Positions 37,836 through 39,129 of a DNA stretch of 39,129 nt are shown piece after piece. The notes under the pieces are model-generated. The model saw nothing but the letters and a program-made list of their open reading frames with translations. It searched no databases and was not told the DNA's origin. The stretch's first letter is position 1. Each line of letters begins with the position of its first letter. The position numbers and the translations under genes are program-made. The DNA is from Flavobacterium sp. (GTDB taxonomy: Bacteria > Bacteroidota > Bacteroidia > Flavobacteriales > Flavobacteriaceae): contig NZ_PNNA01000040.1 in NCBI RefSeq assembly GCF_013823965.1, forward strand, positions 1-39,129. The letters run 5' to 3'.

Positions 37836-38972
37836 TTAAACCTTCTTTCTTCTGTCCGTTAAATACTTTCGAACGGGGATGTCATAAAAAATCATTGTTA
37901 AATAAGCGAGGCCAAGCAGAAGAATTGTTCCCATAATTATAATAAAAACCATTTGACCAGTTTCCGGTTGGTACTTCGCATAATAATTCGCAAAAATCCA
38001 CATTACTGCATAATGCGTCATGTATAAAGGATACGATATTTTCCCGAAGAAGACACACAGTTTCCTGAATCCCTGTGTGAGTGTGGCTCCGGCTCCCAAT
38101 GCAATCAATAAAGGGAAATAGAGCAATACCACAATAGGTTCTGTCAGCCAATTCCAATCAGAAAAAGGGAGCAAGAAAGCTAAAAATAGTAATCCGGACA
38201 GACCGATAAAACCCAGTTTCGATTGAATAATCCAATTGGAACGATATATCAACATACCCGCTAAAAAGGAAAACGAAATACGAGCACCTCCATCCCAAAA
38301 GGTTTCGCCACTCCATCCGCCCAATAAAGAACCTCCTGCACGGTTGCTGACAAAACAGATTCCTGCCGCAGCAAAAACAGTTAATAAAAACAGGGAACGG
38401 CGACTTAATTTATAAAGGAAAAGCGCATAAAGAACATTAGCTACATATTCCCAAAACAAAGACCAAGCAGGCGCATTTAAACCAAACAAGTTGAAATAAC
38501 GATCTGCCATTACTGGAAAAGGAATCAGAAAAATAGAACCCAGAAAAACAAGTATCAATTTACCCGTTTCGTAGGTTTCAGGACTACCACCAAAAGAATC
38601 AAAAAGAAAAGCCAACAAACCCAATACCGAACCAAAAATAACCAAAGGATGCAACCTAATTAACCTTAATTTAAAAAAATCGGTAATTTTCATTTTGCCA
38701 ATACGGTCATGATACGCATAGGCAATGACAAATCCGGAAAGACAAAAGAAAAAATCAACTGCCAAAAAACCATGGGCGATAAAATTTTCGCTGGGCTTGT
38801 ACACGATTTCCATAAAATGAAAAACTACAATGGACAAAGCGGCTATTCCTCTTAATCCATCAAGAATCTCAAAATGTTGTTTCGTCTTTAAAATTTCGGT
38901 ATCTATTTTTGTCTCATGCATTAATTCCATATTTCGATAGTGTGGTTCGTATTCAACAATACAGAACTTCAT
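37836..38972 (-). CDS. Acyltransferase-3 family membrane protein
   Basis: Inner-membrane O-acyltransferase-like protein of 378 residues with about ten hydrophobic segments. The family signatures are at the start: LDGLRGIAALSIVVFHF (38-54) with the catalytic-type His, DFFFCLSGFVIAYAY (73-87) and a loop FKLRLIRLHPLVI. Such enzymes transfer acetyl or other acyl groups to sugars or surface polymers; the substrate here is unknown. In-frame ATGs at 38930 and 38921 are possible alternative starts, since the first ~35 residues are not part of the fold; no exact promoter element was found to decide. Confidence 0.88.
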   Translation of the reverse strand: MKFCIVEYEPHYRNMELMHETKIDTEILKTKQHFEILDGLRGIAALSIVVFHFMEIVYKPSENFIAHGFLAVDFFFCLSGFVIAYAYHDRIGKMKITDFFKLRLIRLHPLVIFGSVLGLLAFLFDSFGGSPETYETGKLILVFLGSIFLIPFPVMADRYFNLFGLNAPAWSLFWEYVANVLYALFLYKLSRRSLFLLTVFAAAGICFVSNRAGGSLLGGWSGETFWDGGARISFSFLAGMLIYRSNWIIQSKLGFIGLSGLLFLAFLLPFSDWNWLTEPIVVLLYFPLLIALGAGATLTQGFRKLCVFFGKISYPLYMTHYAVMWIFANYYAKYQPETGQMVFIIIMGTILLLGLAYLTMIFYDIPVRKYLTDRRKKV

Positions 38973-39058
38973 TTTTTCCTACAAATTTGAAGTCACAAAT
39001 TAGGAATTAAAAATTGTATTAAAAAAGAAATCTTTAGAAGTTATGAACTGGACAGTTG

Positions 39059-39087
39059 TTTTGCCACAAAAACACCGAGACACAAAG
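39059..39087. repeat. Single copy of the GCCACAAA/CACAAAG word
   Basis: Reads TTTTGCCACAAAAACACCG followed by AGACACAAAG; related to the words in 29372-29482. The second arm, if any, lies beyond the window edge. The remaining sequence from 38973 shows no gene. Confidence 0.45.
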
Positions 39088-39129
39088 TTTTTCAAGATGT
39101 AATTATTTTTCTTTTATTTCGATGTTTGT

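Overview
The window looks like a chromosomal segment of a Flavobacterium-like member of the Bacteroidota. The grounds are AT-rich spacers, starts without clear Shine-Dalgarno sequences, several matches to the Bacteroidota promoter element TAnnTTTG, a SusC/SusD-type glycan uptake locus with an ECF sigma/FecR pair, a type IX secretion C-terminal signal, and spacers filled with long hairpins built from short repeated words. No tRNA, rRNA, CRISPR array, phage gene or intact insertion sequence was seen.

Layout. 1-4.4 kb: the end of clpC (cut by the left window edge), a RimB-RimK fusion protein and a YetF-type membrane protein. 4.4-10.4 kb: a copper-handling region with a CopA-type ATPase, an AraC-type regulator carrying its own metal-binding-like N-terminus, a PAS histidine kinase without a visible partner, and two small exported proteins made of CPMHP...CxxCGM metal-binding modules. 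10.7-12.8 kb: a PiT phosphate transporter with its DUF47/PhoU-like partner. 12.9-14.4 kb: histidine ammonia-lyase. 14.4-19.65 kb: a complete threonine operon thrA-thrB-thrC, preceded by a previously unlisted 22-codon open frame with eight consecutive Thr codons, which I read as an attenuator leader peptide; the operon closes with a clear intrinsic terminator.

19.8-35.4 kb: an alpha-glucan utilisation locus: ECF sigma factor, FecR anti-sigma factor, SusC-like transporter with an STN signalling domain, SusD, SusE, GH13 amylase, GH97 glucosidase and a 1145-residue type IX secreted protein. The last joins SusE/F-type glucan-binding-like modules, a discoidin module and an SGNH-hydrolase-like domain. 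The expected circuit is that ligand in the SusC transporter signals through STN to FecR, which releases the sigma factor to raise transcription of the uptake and degradation genes. 35.4-39 kb: a SYLF-domain protein, a GNAT acetyltransferase, an ADP/ATP-dependent NAD(P)H-hydrate dehydratase and an acyltransferase-3 membrane protein.

The most interesting signals are the threonine leader, the unusual secreted SGNH protein that shares modules with SusE, the AraC-HMA regulator beside copA, and a family of intergenic hairpins that differ in sequence but share one design: arms made of an 8-11 base word repeated two or three times. All assignments come from reading the sequence and recalled family motifs; no search or folding program was run.
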